Shown here in pieces: positions 10,669 to 22,849 of a stretch of 64,000 nucleotides of DNA. A program made the position numbers and the translations under genes. The notes under the pieces are model-generated. The model ran no database searches. It worked only from the letters and a program-made list of their open reading frames with translations, and was not told where the DNA came from. The stretch comes from Pyricularia pennisetigena (taxonomy: Eukaryota; Ascomycota; Sordariomycetes; Magnaporthales; Pyriculariaceae), in the NCBI RefSeq assembly GCF_004337985.1, contig NC_043743.1, positions 1,569,882-1,633,881 of the forward strand, in the 5' to 3' direction. Position 1 is the first letter of the stretch; every line of letters starts with the position of its first letter.

Positions 10669-12263
10669 AGTTTCGACTGGTGCGTTTGAAATTATATGTC
10701 GTCGTTCCTTACGCTCTTGACTGGTATCTGAGCGACGATTTGTTCGTGGACGAGGTTCCAAAGGCTTGAGCCAAGATAAAAAGTCGAGGGGATTATGAAT
10801 ATATTTGTCCAAGAAAAAAACAATCTAGGATCAAGGCGAATGCGATTAGCAAAGGTCAATGGGCAAAGGGCTGATTAACAGTAGCCTCAGACATCGTCCC
10901 AATTACGGGCGACAGTGGGGAACACACAATGCAAGGTAACTTTGACCTGCAGACAATAGACGAGAGTTGGGGGTTGGGTGACGCAGGTAGGTAGGTTGTA
11001 CTCGTGGGACGCGTGTTGAGATGGCGAGGGTCGAGCGCCCCTAGGTGCAGTGACCCAAGGTCGGACGAACAGTCACGCCAGAAACAAGACACAAAGAGAC
11101 TAGAGGAAACGATTCAGAAGTGACCCAAACTTACCAGGAGCCAAGAGAGAGAAAAAAAAAGACTGACTGGTGACAGCACGCTGAAAAGGTAAAGTTCGGA
11201 CCAGATCAGGTGTGTCAATGTCAGCCAAGGGTAGGTAGGTGACCAGACACAAAAGGAGCGATGGTACGAAAGCAGATGCCGTCGTATCTAGTAGGCAGGT
11301 TGTGTTCAAACTTGACAAAGACAACAATGAAAGTCAAGCAGCCCTCGAGTATTTCGCTCTAACCCAGCCCAAACCCTCGGTTGGCAAGGGAAAGGGAATG
11401 GGCGTGAGAGGAAAGGGGGCGCTTTAGGAATGAAGGATGGGCATTCACGATGGTTATTTCTGGCTCGGTTGCCAAGAAGGGGCGAGCCGATATAGAGCCA
11501 ATTGATCTTGATCGTCGCCGTTGCCCCTATCGTTTGCTAAGTTGTCGTCGACCCAAGTCGTGTTGACGTCTTGTTCAGAGTCTCGGTGGCTTCTGGCGAT
11601 GATCGAGGAAGCGGCAGGCAGGTTGATCCTCTCGGCTGCGAGACAAATCGAGATGCAGTTCAAACCGTCCCGGAGCTTGGAGATATGCTGCTTCGGAAGC
11701 ACCAGCTGGGGGCTGGCTTTTGGCTGGCTGTCTGGCACAATTGGCGTCGGCGAAAAGGAGGAATCGATCAAAAGAAAACACAAACTGGAAGGGGTATCTG
11801 ATACGACGGGACGGCTCCTCTATGAACTGATAGGGCGACATATAGAAGGCGAGTCAAGGCTCATCAATTTGCAGCTGCGGGTGTCCCCTGGATCCACCGA
11901 AGCAACATGAAGAGAACCAGACCGACCTAGGAAATCCAAGGGAGGGTGAGCGAGCATTGTAAGGGGAGACCGATGGAGGAAATTAGCGGATTGATCCACA
12001 CTGTACAAGTGCTACAGGGGGTTCCATTCAATGGCAGGGGTGCCCCCAGAGCTATACCCAGAGCAGACAGACCACCATGTGGTGTTCGCATAAATAGCGT
12101 AGGCAGTACCTGACTTTGCTGAGCTCGACAGCTGATTGCTGCGCACTCGTACCTAGACGAGATTTAGTGGGGGTGGCAAGGCGCCTCGAGTACCACATCA
12201 GCCGGGCTATCCCAGACAAGGACCAGCATCCCATACATTGCATACTGTATCTGGTCCCGTACA

Positions 12264-12300
12264 GTTGTTGTCGTTGCCGTTGCTGTTGCCGTTGCTGTTG
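12264..12300 (+). repeat. GTTGYN microsatellite
   Basis: Imperfect run with 3/6-bp period, GTTGTTGTCGTTGCCGTTGC and onward, lying in non-coding DNA. On the other strand it reads as a CAA/CAG-type run. Confidence 0.8.
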
Positions 12301-12584
12301 ATTGAAACGTTGATTACAGTAAGCTAGGTGAAGTCTCTGCAATGCACGGAATAAGTTGGTTTGAGGAGATCTTGTTTTCAGCACAGCCACAGTGTTAGAA
12401 GAGCAAAAGCCAACAAAGAATGGTCGCCTAGGTAAGTCAATAATCAATCAATCAACCGATCAATATGTGCATTCGACCAAGCGCACGGAAACAAAGACAG
12501 GTGAACCGCGTCTGTTGTCTGTCTGTTTTTGCATTTAGCGTGACCGAGAGGGACGAGGTCAGAGCTAAAATGGTGCCATTCGGC

Positions 12585-12600
12585 TTTTTTTTTTTTTTTT
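12585..12600 (+). repeat. Poly(T) tract, 16 nt
   Basis: Uninterrupted T run in non-coding sequence. Confidence 0.85.
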
Positions 12601-13629
12601 CTCTAATTGTTAAGTAGCACTTGTGTTGCATCCGCCCGCGCCCAACGAGGCCTATGGATACTGCACAGCACTTGTTGGTTCTTTACTAGCGGGTCCCTTC
12701 TGCCGAATGGTCCACCAATTGGCAGATAGAGAGTGGTATGTGCGCAGCCAAGACGACGCTTGACACCAAGAGGAGAAACTGACAACCAACTGAATACAAC
12801 GCACAATGCCACTGCGAACTTACAGAGTACTGTACTGCTTTTATTGTGTGTTCTCCACAGGAATGGTTGAACGAGATGAGTCGACATGTGAGAGAGCGTC
12901 TTGCCATGATATCAATGCTGCTCTTGTGACTTGGACAAGCATCTGAAGCTCGCTTGTCAACGCCAGCTATTTTAAGTTCGTTTTCGCTTTTGACTCAGGA
13001 TTAGAAGAGGACTTGATCTTGCTAGGCCCGGATTGGTGCGCAGTATCAGCCTCAAATGTCTATGATAGCTTTGATAAGTACGTTGATGGATGTGCTACGT
13101 GAAGTAAACTCTATTTCAAGGCAACACCAATTGCGTACCGTGCAGCGGTTGGGAGAATGGATCCCAATCGCCTCACAAGTTGAAAAGTCCGGTCGTATCA
13201 TCCCAAAAAGAATGAGCAAAAATAACAAAAAGCCTCGAAGCGAGCTGTCGCATCTTGGAGGATTTCCTTGGTCACGGCGGCTTAAAGCCTTAGCATAAAG
13301 CGGCCAGCCCCACGAGTACGCTATGCGCCCCTCTGTAAACAGTCAACTGGCAACGGGTATGGTAACGATGCACCATGATCGGGTAGACCGTTACGATTAG
13401 GAAGTCGCCACCTGGTTCGGTGTTGATCAAAAGGACTTTGTTTTCTTTGCCGACGCGATAGAGTCCCCGCCAGTGCCAGTGGAGTGAAATGTTTCCCAAG
13501 CCAAGTAAGTCTAGGTCTAGCCTAGTCCATAGTAAATGGCAACGGATGATCATGCCACTCACCCGGATAGTGGGCACACAAAGAAACGAAAAAACCAAAG
13601 CAATCGCGCAACCGCTGGTGTAAAAGGGG

Positions 13630-13650
13630 AAAAAAAAAAAAAAAAAAAAA
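13630..13650 (+). repeat. Poly(A) tract, 21 nt
   Basis: Uninterrupted A run after TAAAAGGGG in non-coding sequence. Confidence 0.85.
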
Positions 13651-13985
13651 CCCTTTTCATTCGAGAAAAAACGAGTCACTGCCTACCTTTACTCTAGGCA
13701 TACTGGTTCCATGTAGCCCTGGCCCCCAGTCCAAGCAATGGAGGAAAGACACCCAAAGTAGCAACCGCAACACAACACACCAACAATAATTCCAATTGTG
13801 CCGAGATAGCACCTCATCAGCCAACCAGAACACTGCTCCTCTGCGGTCCTTTCTTCCATGTGAATGAATGCTACCGAACCCTTCCTTGCAGCAACTCTTG
13901 CAGCGAAAGCAATAGTAGGAGCATGATTAAGGGGGAAGGATAAGTTGGCTTTGGAAAGCGGGACTAATGCAGGTGCAGGTTCCCG

Positions 13986-14011
13986 AAAAAAAAAAAAAAA
14001 AAAAAAAAAAA
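13986..14011 (+). repeat. Poly(A) tract, 26 nt
   Basis: Uninterrupted A run between TTCCCG and CGAACCC. Confidence 0.85.
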
Positions 14012-14484
14012 CGAACCCGCCACGAAACTTCGGTCGTCACCGCAAAGTCCATAGTGACTTAGTCCATGTCCCAATTGCACTGCCGCCGCCTTTTACTGCG
14101 TACTATGTAGATCTCGAGTAAGGAGCCATTAAACAACCCCACCGACTGGACTCTTAGAGAACTTGCCGATACCTTCAACAGCACTATCTCTGGGGCAAGC
14201 TTTTTTGCGGAGCTCAAAGCCAGCACGCAGTACGACCCTACAGTGGCACTTTTAGCGAGACACAGAAAAGGGTGTCCGAAGAAGCAAGATTGTCTTCGAA
14301 ACGAGTTCCCTCCGCAGTCTCCGTCTGAATTGACGACATAATCTTGCTGGGGAAACAATCAAATACAATTGCAGATGGAAAAGCCTGAACTTAAGCATCG
14401 GATCCCAGCGTCCCACACACTTGGTCCTCCTAAGGCTGCCAGTAACAGTGGGCAGTTGAGCTTGTTTTCTCTTGTAATTTCTTG

Positions 14485-14509
14485 TTTTTTTTTTTTTTTT
14501 TTTTTTTTT
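14485..14509 (+). repeat. Poly(T) tract, 25 nt
   Basis: T run extended by further T-rich sequence to about 14524. Opposite polarity to the two A tracts upstream. Confidence 0.85.
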
Positions 14510-15170
14510 ATTTTTGTTTTTTTTCACTTAGTGCACCACCCTTCCTTCTCGTTCTTTGCGATCGGTGAAAAACCAAAGGCTTGCACAAAATTGTCCCTGC
14601 ATCAAGCAAATAATGATGATTTTTTATATTTTTCCTGACGTAATAGTACACTATCCGGATTCATGGACCGACGCAGCTTGTCTTCCAAGACTATCTAATA
14701 TATCAGTAATGTGTCAAGGTATCCACAGTATCGTAATCGTAGTGCGCATTTTCAACGAAACAAGCATCCCATCGTCGGATAAGATTAAACATGATTTAAA
14801 CAGAATTGTAACTCGCGCGATCAACAAAACAGTCAGCAAAGATAGACAGGAGAAATGTATGCGATCAGCACAAGGAAAATTATGTGCCTCTCTGAGTCGG
14901 ATGCATGAATCTATACCTATCTTGGGCTTGCGGCGGGACTAGGCCATGACTTTTGTCGCTGGGCGATCCAGTCCTATCCGGACTGTGTTCCTGGTTATGG
15001 TTCTTTCATAGCGGAAACGAACGGGTCTGGATGTGGCTGCGCAGAACCGGAAAACCCCTCAAACTGTTCACGAGATAAATGACAGCACATCCCTGACTAT
15101 CGCACGTTAGTAGACCATGGAAGCCCGGATCTAGACCTGCAGCCATCATTCAACAGTGGGAGAGAGAGAG

Positions 15171-15193
15171 AAAAAAAAAAAAAAAAAAAAAAA
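15171..15193 (+). repeat. Poly(A) tract, 23 nt
   Basis: A run directly after a (GA)5 run, followed by a short alternating CG/AC stretch (ACACGCGCGCGCGTGTG). Confidence 0.85.
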
Positions 15194-16848
15194 CCATTTA
15201 CACGCGCGCGCGTGTGTTGGTGTCGTTTTGTTTTTGTCGTTGATAATCGGAACACTTTTAGCTCGGCGCCTTTGGGCCCAGAACCTGGGTGGCCGCCGCA
15301 AACCAAATGCACTAGCCGCCATCTATGTTTTTCTGACTCTTGTCACCTCCTTTTGGTGGCGCTAATCTTTTATTTTATTTTTATTTTTATTCCGAGTCCC
15401 ATATTGTTTCTTGATTTCGTGTGACTTTCCAAGGGCCCTAAACACAAGAAAGAGAAGCAATGCAAGCTTTCGGCACGCGCCGCCAAACGGCTTGTTTCCG
15501 AGTCAAGACACACAGATAAACATAAAGGAAAGAAAAAAAGACAAGCAGAGTAGTCCATGCACTGTCCGTTTTTTTTTTTCTTTCTTTCTTTCTTTTTCGT
15601 CTCCTCTTTTTCTTCAGCTCGCCATGCACCTAATCATTCCTCGGCCGACTTTACCAGATTTGGAGATTCGTATTCGGATGGTTGAATAAGGGTATTATTC
15701 AACGATAGAAGTGTTCTGCTGTTTCGCACTCGTGCTTCTCCCAGCTTTTGAATCGATGGCAGGCTAGGTATTCCCTCTGAGACTTGCAATACGGCCGCGG
15801 AGATTAATACCGATTGCGATGGAAAATAATTTCAACAGTGCAAAATCATCTCCACAGCGTTCAACATAGAATCCCGAACAAGAGGACAAGAAAAAAAAAT
15901 CCACTGACCAACGGACTACGCAGTAATTACTTCATAAATCAAATTCAAGGGGCCCATACAAACCAGAGTGCATGACCGGCCTTTCGTCCAAAGGGTTGCC
16001 ATTTCAAGCTTATTGTTATCCCTGTGCGAATGGATTGTGACATTGGCGGGCAAATCTGCCAAGGGGATTTGACACGGCTGCATGCGTTAGCTAGCTTCTT
16101 GGTTAACAAGAAGGAGTGTTGTACGCGTGGCCAATCTCTTGGCGAGATAGCGTCGAACCTGTCGGCATTTTCCACTCTCTTGGTTCTCTGCTTTAGTTGC
16201 GAGAAAGCCCCTCAAGACTAATAATTATTGGACTACTACGGTGGTGTGGTGGTCTTTTGCTTCCTTGCTTTGGTGTAGAGGGAAGGTAGGAACGACAGAA
16301 TTCGCCAATCCATTCATCCCCGCGGAGGAGCGCAAAATCGGAGAAGACGGCCCTCGGCTCCACAAGTTAGTGGTGAGCCGTCAAGACGAAATAAAAAGGG
16401 GGGGCCGACTAGGCTATGTCGAGGCAAAATCCCTCCCCCTAGTCTAGACCCCCCGCAAACTTGTTAGATCTGTAGAATCTGGGGAGGACAACCCGCCCGT
16501 CGTTCAGCCCCGGAAAGACAAGACAGACAGTCAAAACCACACCGTTTGGATTGTTTGTCCATCGAGCTGAGGGGGCGCCATGTGCTTGCCCAATGATATT
16601 CTGGCGCTGTGCTCTTTCCGTCCCATTTTCAACCTGCGTGGCAACTGCATCGACGCCCGAGTGGTGCGGCAGGCACTATTGAAAAGCGGATGCGAAGCGG
16701 CCACAAACTCCTTGATTTTTTCTTCTTCTTTGTGGTCCCCAGTGTCAGGCGCAAACATAATGCCCCCACACCTCGCCGCTATCTTCCCCATATCTCCATG
16801 TCGTGCAATTGATCCTTTGAGGATACAGCTCACATGACTACTCCCCCA

Positions 16849-19800
16849 TCATGGAGCAGTGGCACATGGGCTCTGGAACTCGTCAATCACGCTTCGGGGT
16901 TTGCTGTACTCGAGCGTCGGGACGTATTCGTATGGGAGGCCAAAGGCTTTGGGTCCTCCGATCTCGAGGCCTCGCTTCGTGGTCCAGACTGGGTGAGGAG
17001 CCATGGCCATGACTGCTACCTTGAGGCCGTACCTGTAATCCTGCACGCCCACGTTCTCGCCAGTGGATATGTCGAGGATCATGATGAGATCGGGGACCAT
17101 GGCAAGGACCTTTGGATCAGGAAGAGGACCAGGTTAGTATGTGATTTCAAGTGAAAAAAAAAAAAAAAAAAAAAAAAAAATCAAGGTGAGACCACACTCT
17201 CTGCGACGCACCTTCTCAGTACCTTCAGCGTTCCTCCCAACGACGCTGAGGTTCTCGTTCATAAAAGGCACCTTGACCTCTATGACGGAACCCACCTCTT
17301 CGCCGTCACACAGTCCGTCGTCTTCATCCTCTTCGTCGACCTTTTCGATGATGACCTGGCCGATGCTGTGCGCCGTCGTCGTGATGCGGCTCTCCACGCC
17401 GCGCATCTTGCCCCTGAAGAGCATCCGGCAGCACTTCGGCCCGCCGCACTCGGTAATGATGGACCACGCAACGTCGGCGAATGACCATGTGCGCGCTCGG
17501 GACTTGGCCGCCACCACGGCCCGGCCGAGTCGCCAGGCCAGGGAGAAGGTGTTGGGAATGCCGAAGCGCTTCATCTCGGCACCCGTTATGGGATTCCCGG
17601 CCGCTCCGCCGGCGGATCTGAGGTAAGGGGAAGGAGGTTTGAAGAACGGTCAGTTTTCTAGATCATTCAGGGATGCTAGACTAGAAGCAGGCTGCCCATT
17701 TTTGCAGCCTGGCAGCTCGTATCTGACTCACCCCATGGCGATCAGTTTGTCCCTGATCGCCGCGCTTGCTGTGGCTGCGTCTGGCTGCCCACGCGGTATT
17801 ACCACGTTGTGACCTGTGCCGCTGCAGAGTGTGACCGGCAATAACTCGTCTACAGAATTGCCCATGACGTACTGCGAGACCATCTCGAAGTTTGGGTATG
17901 CTCGTCCTGCTCTCAGTCAGCAAGGCTATACTTTCATGTATTATGCTTGCGTGAAACATATCGGTGGATATTGCATGCATCGTCCTCAACTTACCCATCA
18001 GATCCCCGTCTACGGTAGGTATGTCGTAGTACTTTGAGCTCCCCCAGAGAAGCGTACCCACCCCGTTGGCACCGCCAATCTCGGTCGCCAACAGCTTGCT
18101 AAAGCGCCCGCCTGTCAGCTTCTCCATTTCTTGCATGGCATGGTAGACGCCGTCGCCCCCAGGCCGCTCGATTCCCACCGCGGGCGTGCCGACGCCGGCG
18201 ACCGGGACGAGCAGGTCGCCGTCACCTAAGCTCGCAGTTTGCACTATTCTAACATCGTGACCCGCGCCGAGGAGCTGCCGAAGCTCGAGATGGTGCGTGT
18301 AGGTCGACCCGCCGCCTCCACAGCCTAGTATGTAGCAGCCGATGGACAAGAAGTGTATGTCCGTCTGGGAAACCTTCCATTGACCGTCGGGCGTTATTTC
18401 AGGCCTGTAACCCTCTGGGCTTGTAGCTGGCGCTTCCGCATCGACCTGTACAGCATCCCCGGTATCACCAGTCGCAGTCTCAGCGGAGCCGCTGGCCTCC
18501 TCGTCCACAGCCTTTTCGTAATTCTCGAAAGGCGTCCGAAGCATCTCGGCGTAGACGCGCGCATGGTCGGCGGGGAGCGCAACCTCAATCTTGATAACGG
18601 TCTGGCCCTCCACGTACGGCACGCCGGCGACCTCCTCGTGCAGCACGGTAACCGGGCCCCGCGCGTCACCGCCCTTGGCAACGGCGTTTTCCACCGCCTT
18701 CTTCCTCACGGCCGCTATCCCTGCCGCTACGTCCGCGCCGTACATGATGTTCTCGGCGGCACCGTGCACGTTGGCGGTGGCGGCACCGACGGCGTTGGCC
18801 ACAGCCGCGTGGGGCGGGACGAGGACCTTGCGCACGCCTTGCAGCTCGCGCGGGCACAGGATCGAGCCCCCGCCGACAAGTATCACGGTGCAGGGTTCCG
18901 GGGAGGATTTGGCGCGGTCGATGGTTCTTTCGATCATCTTTTTAATGCACGCCTGCGCGGAAGCCACGACGGCCTGGTCAAGCTCGATGTCCCGCAGCCC
19001 CGTGGCTTCGATCCTGGCTCCTCCGGCCACTGCTATATCCGTCGCGGTGATCTGGCTACCCCCAAAGCAGAGGGCCGCGGTCGTGAGGTCGTGGCCGACG
19101 CTCTGCGGGCCGACCGAGACCGAGGCCTGGTGGACGCGGACTGTGGACCCGCCGCCTAGGCCGACACTCTCGACCGACGCCATCTCGAGGTTGACCTTGA
19201 CGCCTGCGAGGTCGCTGTAGCTCTTGGCCAGGCGCGGGTAGCCGTTCCCGAGGAGGTAGCCGACGTCGGTGGTGGTGCCGCCGATGTCGACCACGACGCT
19301 CCCCGCGCGGTCGATGGCCTCGGAGCCCGCGAGGAACGCGGCGCCGCGGATGGAGTTGGTCGCGCCCGAGGAGAAGATCCTGATGGGTGCCGTCATGGCC
19401 TCGGAGAAGGGAAGCAGGTGGCCCGCGTTAGAGGTCAGGTACAGGGGGCAGCTCAGGCCGACGTGGGCCATGGTGCCGATGAAGGCGCGGATGGTGCGGC
19501 GCGCGAAGCTGAGGATGGCAGCGTTGAGGATGCTGGCATTCTCCCGGGCCAGCAGGCCGCTGCCTGCTATGTCGGCAGAGCAGACGACGTTGGTTTCGTC
19601 GCCGAGCTCGTCCAAGATCACGTCCCTTGCGCGCTTCTCCTGTTGGTGGTGCTCGTCCATGGGAGAGCCGATGCCGACGATGGCCACGTTCCTGAGTCCC
19701 GCGGCTCTGATGGCGGCGGCGTGCCTACGCACCTCGTCCTCATCGAGAGGTGCGATCAGCGTCCCGTCGATGTTGCATCCCCCAGGTATGATGGCCGAGT

Positions 19801-20330
19801 AGCCATGGATGAGGTTTTCCAGCGATCGGGGCCAGTCTGCGAACGGAGGAGTGCCCGTTGAAAAGTTGTGTGATGCCAGCCGGAGGACGGCGACCTTTTC
19901 GACCCTTGACGCATCCCGCTCGATGATGGCGTTGAGGAAGTGCGTGGTGCCGATGGCGACGGCGGTGACTTTAGATAAAGATGTATCGCACCCGCCGGAA
20001 GCGTCGGATGCGGTTGCTACTACCACTCCAGCCTTTGCCGCCGCTGCCAGGAGGGCCTGCAGAGTGTCTTGGACCCCAAGTGCGACATTGCTATTGGTCA
20101 AGGCCTTGTGCGACGCCAGCACCGCATCGCTGCCAGACTTTGAGAGGTCAAGGAGGACCGAGTCTGTGTTGGTGCCTGGTGAAGGAAAGACGGAGCGTGT
20201 TCCAGTCAGCGAGAGGAAGAGACTGTCCCAGACTGGAGGGTAGTAACTGACCTCCGACATCTACTCCAATCACCAAAGATCCCGACGCTTCCGGCCCCGG
20301 TACAACAGTAGCAGACAGGGTGCTATCCAT
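16849..20330 (-). CDS. Hydantoinase/oxoprolinase-type protein fused to a DUF917 domain
   Basis: Five exons on the minus strand: 20330-20252, 20175-17995, 17906-17732, 17617-17212 and 17109-16849. They sum to 3102 nt, 1033 residues, with phase kept at all four introns. The first exon ends inside the GVDVGGTNTDSV motif, the first phosphate loop of the ASKHA/hydantoinase A fold. A second loop, VVVDIGGTTTD, lies at about 320-330, and VGGGSILCP follows in the C-terminal part of the hydantoinase region. From about residue 630 a DUF917 domain starts (GCYILGCGGGGSTYTH) and continues across three introns. Bacterial relatives open hydantoin or 5-oxoproline rings with ATP, often with HyuA and DUF917 encoded separately. 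The substrate here is unknown. Intron 4 contains a 27-nt poly(T) run on the coding strand. Confidence 0.88.
17154..17180 (+). repeat. Poly(A) tract, 27 nt, inside intron 4 of the hydantoinase gene
   Basis: On the gene's strand this is a T27 run in intron 17110-17211, upstream of the CAAAG acceptor. It may lengthen the pyrimidine tract. Confidence 0.9.
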
Positions 20331-22849
20331 CTAGCTTGTTGTGGTCTAGGTCTAGTCTAGACTATTTCTATCTCTAGTATAATCCAATTGTCAACAGTCT
20401 CTTCTTATTCAATCCCTGGCTTGTCACTCGAAAATCTGCCGCCAAGCTCGAGAAGCGGACAGGCTGACTTTGGGCTTTTTTTTTTCGGTTGCATCTCTCA
20501 AGATGCTTCGGCGTTTTCGTACCAGACAAACAAGCCGAGCTGCATATGCAGCCCCGCATGGTGTCCCCAAGACCTGTAGGCCCATTGAAGATGCGGAGAC
20601 AGGTCTCTCTCTCTCTCTCTCTCTCTCCTTGAAATTTATCTTATCCAAGCTCTACTGTATCTTTGCAGATGTGTGCCATTGTTACTGTATCGCTGCATGA
20701 GATACGAGATAGTAAGCGGTATCCATCATGTCAGAATCGCCAATAGCAGCCACTTACAAGCCCATAATTTGGAAACGCTGCAATGCACCATGATTGTTTA
20801 TCATCGGCTTGGCGAGGCCCGATTTTCCCTCTTCTCGTAACCAGAGTTAGAACAATCTACTGAAAATTATGTTTCAAAGAATTTGAGGTTATCATCGTAT
20901 CTTAACAAGCTCAAAACGGCCTATGCGCACCGTCTCACCGTCCCAAGCTCTCGCCTTGCACGACAAAACACAAAGCATAGTTTGTTCTTGGCAATATAGT
21001 TGATCCTTCCGGTGCACTTCTTCTAGGCTGATTTTGCCTTGAAGATGTCCGCGGATTATACCGCAGGTGCTAGACGAGGTTCTAGACAGCCCTGCTTGCA
21101 CCGCCATCGTTGGAAGACCAGAAGTGGTCGCCCAGTATGAATGTTGACACAATCAAAATCAACAGTAGGCGAGTCGGGCCTGGCTAGCTATTGCAGCAGC
21201 GTCGATCCGTTATCCGCTATAGGGATAGCGGGACGAACGCCAGTTTTCTAGTCGATGTTTTAGGGATGATCTCAGGTACGTCCTAAATATAAGAAACACA
21301 CTCGTAGCTCGGCCGGATGAGGACAGCGAGGCAAGCTAACGGGACCAAATAACTCAGTCCAGGGGCTTCCGGTGGTCGGATTGCGTTGCTCCGTGTCACC
21401 TGTCGTTTGATCCATGACATAGGATGTTGTGACCTTTTCTTTTTTTTTTCTTTTTTTCTCCTTCTCCCAGCGTCAATGTACGTCACTGCCACGGGCAAAG
21501 AATCAGTACGCTCAGACTTGCGCATGCTTAACGGTCTGTATTATCCCGTTGACACATGCATATGTAGGGACCACATGCACTTGTTAGCGAACTTTGCTCC
21601 CAGGCGGCACTAAATAATTGCACCGCCGCCTGTATTTCAAATTGTGATTGAGCCTCCGAAATAATGTTGAGCCCGCGGAACGGATGAGGAGAACACAGAG
21701 CAGATCTTGCCGGTAGCTGAGATGACTAAATTTCTTCAGTTGCTACAACCGTCGATATACCACATGTTCCAAGATTCGCTCGAGGTACCACTTACGGTTT
21801 AAAGCATCCAGCAACACCCCTGCATCTCAAAAAGTCATGGCGTACTCTGCTCGGCCGTTTTCTGATTGCGATTTGTTGCTTTGCAAATAACCAACAAAAC
21901 AATACTAGTCAGTAGTAAACAATTGCTTGATAATGAGAGGGTTGTCGTTTTTCCGGTCCAGCTCAGCTCTGTTATTACTGAGCGATGGTCTGGACCATCA
22001 CAGACTTTTGAAAGGCCCCAGAATACGAAGTGGCTATGACGTACCAGTCGAGTTTGCCGAACAAGAAGAAAAAAAAAAAAAAGTATTCCAGAGGTCAAAA
22101 TTATGCAAGTCAAATCCTTATTTCGTCAAGCGCAGGACACCCTGGGAGAGTGATTAGGTCATATTCTCCCGTCGCCAAATATCATCGACAGACAGGAACA
22201 CCACCATCTTTCGGCATATCGAGCTATCGCGTCGCTCCTCTGGTGGCTGTACCGGCGAGGTCGCCAGGGACCTCCTGTCTGGCGCCAGAACCATCTCAAC
22301 TTCGTCTCGAGTCTAGTGACCAATCACAAACCCATGGAACCTGCGTTGTGTGCCGGATTCCTGCAGAGGTCTGAACTTTATATTCGCTCCTGACTGGCTC
22401 CTAAGGTTTCTGTACAGGAACCAAACGGAGGAGTAAAAAATAAACCAGCAGAGCTTGTTTCGATCGGCATTATCTCGCCGCCGGTACTTTCGTACATGAT
22501 CACGAAATTCCAACCAGTCCCGAGGAAGGGGATGACTGGTTTATGAACCCCGGGATGGGGGCGACGGGGTTCCGTCATGTTCCGTCCAAGGACAGGATCG
22601 AATGAGGGTAACGGATAACAGATGACGATGGAACTGGTCCTCAAGTGGTGTGGTGGAAAGTATGATAAAAGTCAGATGTTGCAACCTTCTGTGGGCCCCG
22701 GGCTGTCGTTCGTTTATATGCTGGACATCCCGAGGAATTTTTCCGTGTTTCCACCTCCTTCATCAGTCCCCACGAACTGCGTAGGGAAAGCGTGATTCGG
22801 TCTCACACCAACAGGCTCAATATCGTTCGGAATACCAGCCACTGCCACA
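20331..22849. other. Divergent intergenic region, no gene recognised
   Basis: Upstream DNA shared by the hydantoinase gene (-) and the PEBP gene (+). It contains a CTAG-rich motif just upstream of the hydantoinase start (20345-20360) and a (TC)n run (20602-20627). Open frames are short and lack family resemblance. Confidence 0.55.
20602..20627 (+). repeat. (TC)n microsatellite
   Basis: About 12 uninterrupted TC units in the divergent promoter region. Confidence 0.85.

Larger units (their letters stand above)
10669..16848. other. 6.2-kb interval without a recognisable gene
   Basis: Lies between the divergent 10.1 kb gene and the 3' end of the hydantoinase gene. I found no family signature in any frame. 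It contains several long poly(A)/poly(T) tracts, a GTTGYN microsatellite (12264-12300), GGTAGGTAGGT motifs (10985-10996 and 11231-11242) and a CTAG-rich motif (13510-13525). The first few hundred bases form the leader and promoter of the 10.1 kb gene. An unannotated non-coding RNA or a relic element cannot be excluded by eye. Confidence 0.5.
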
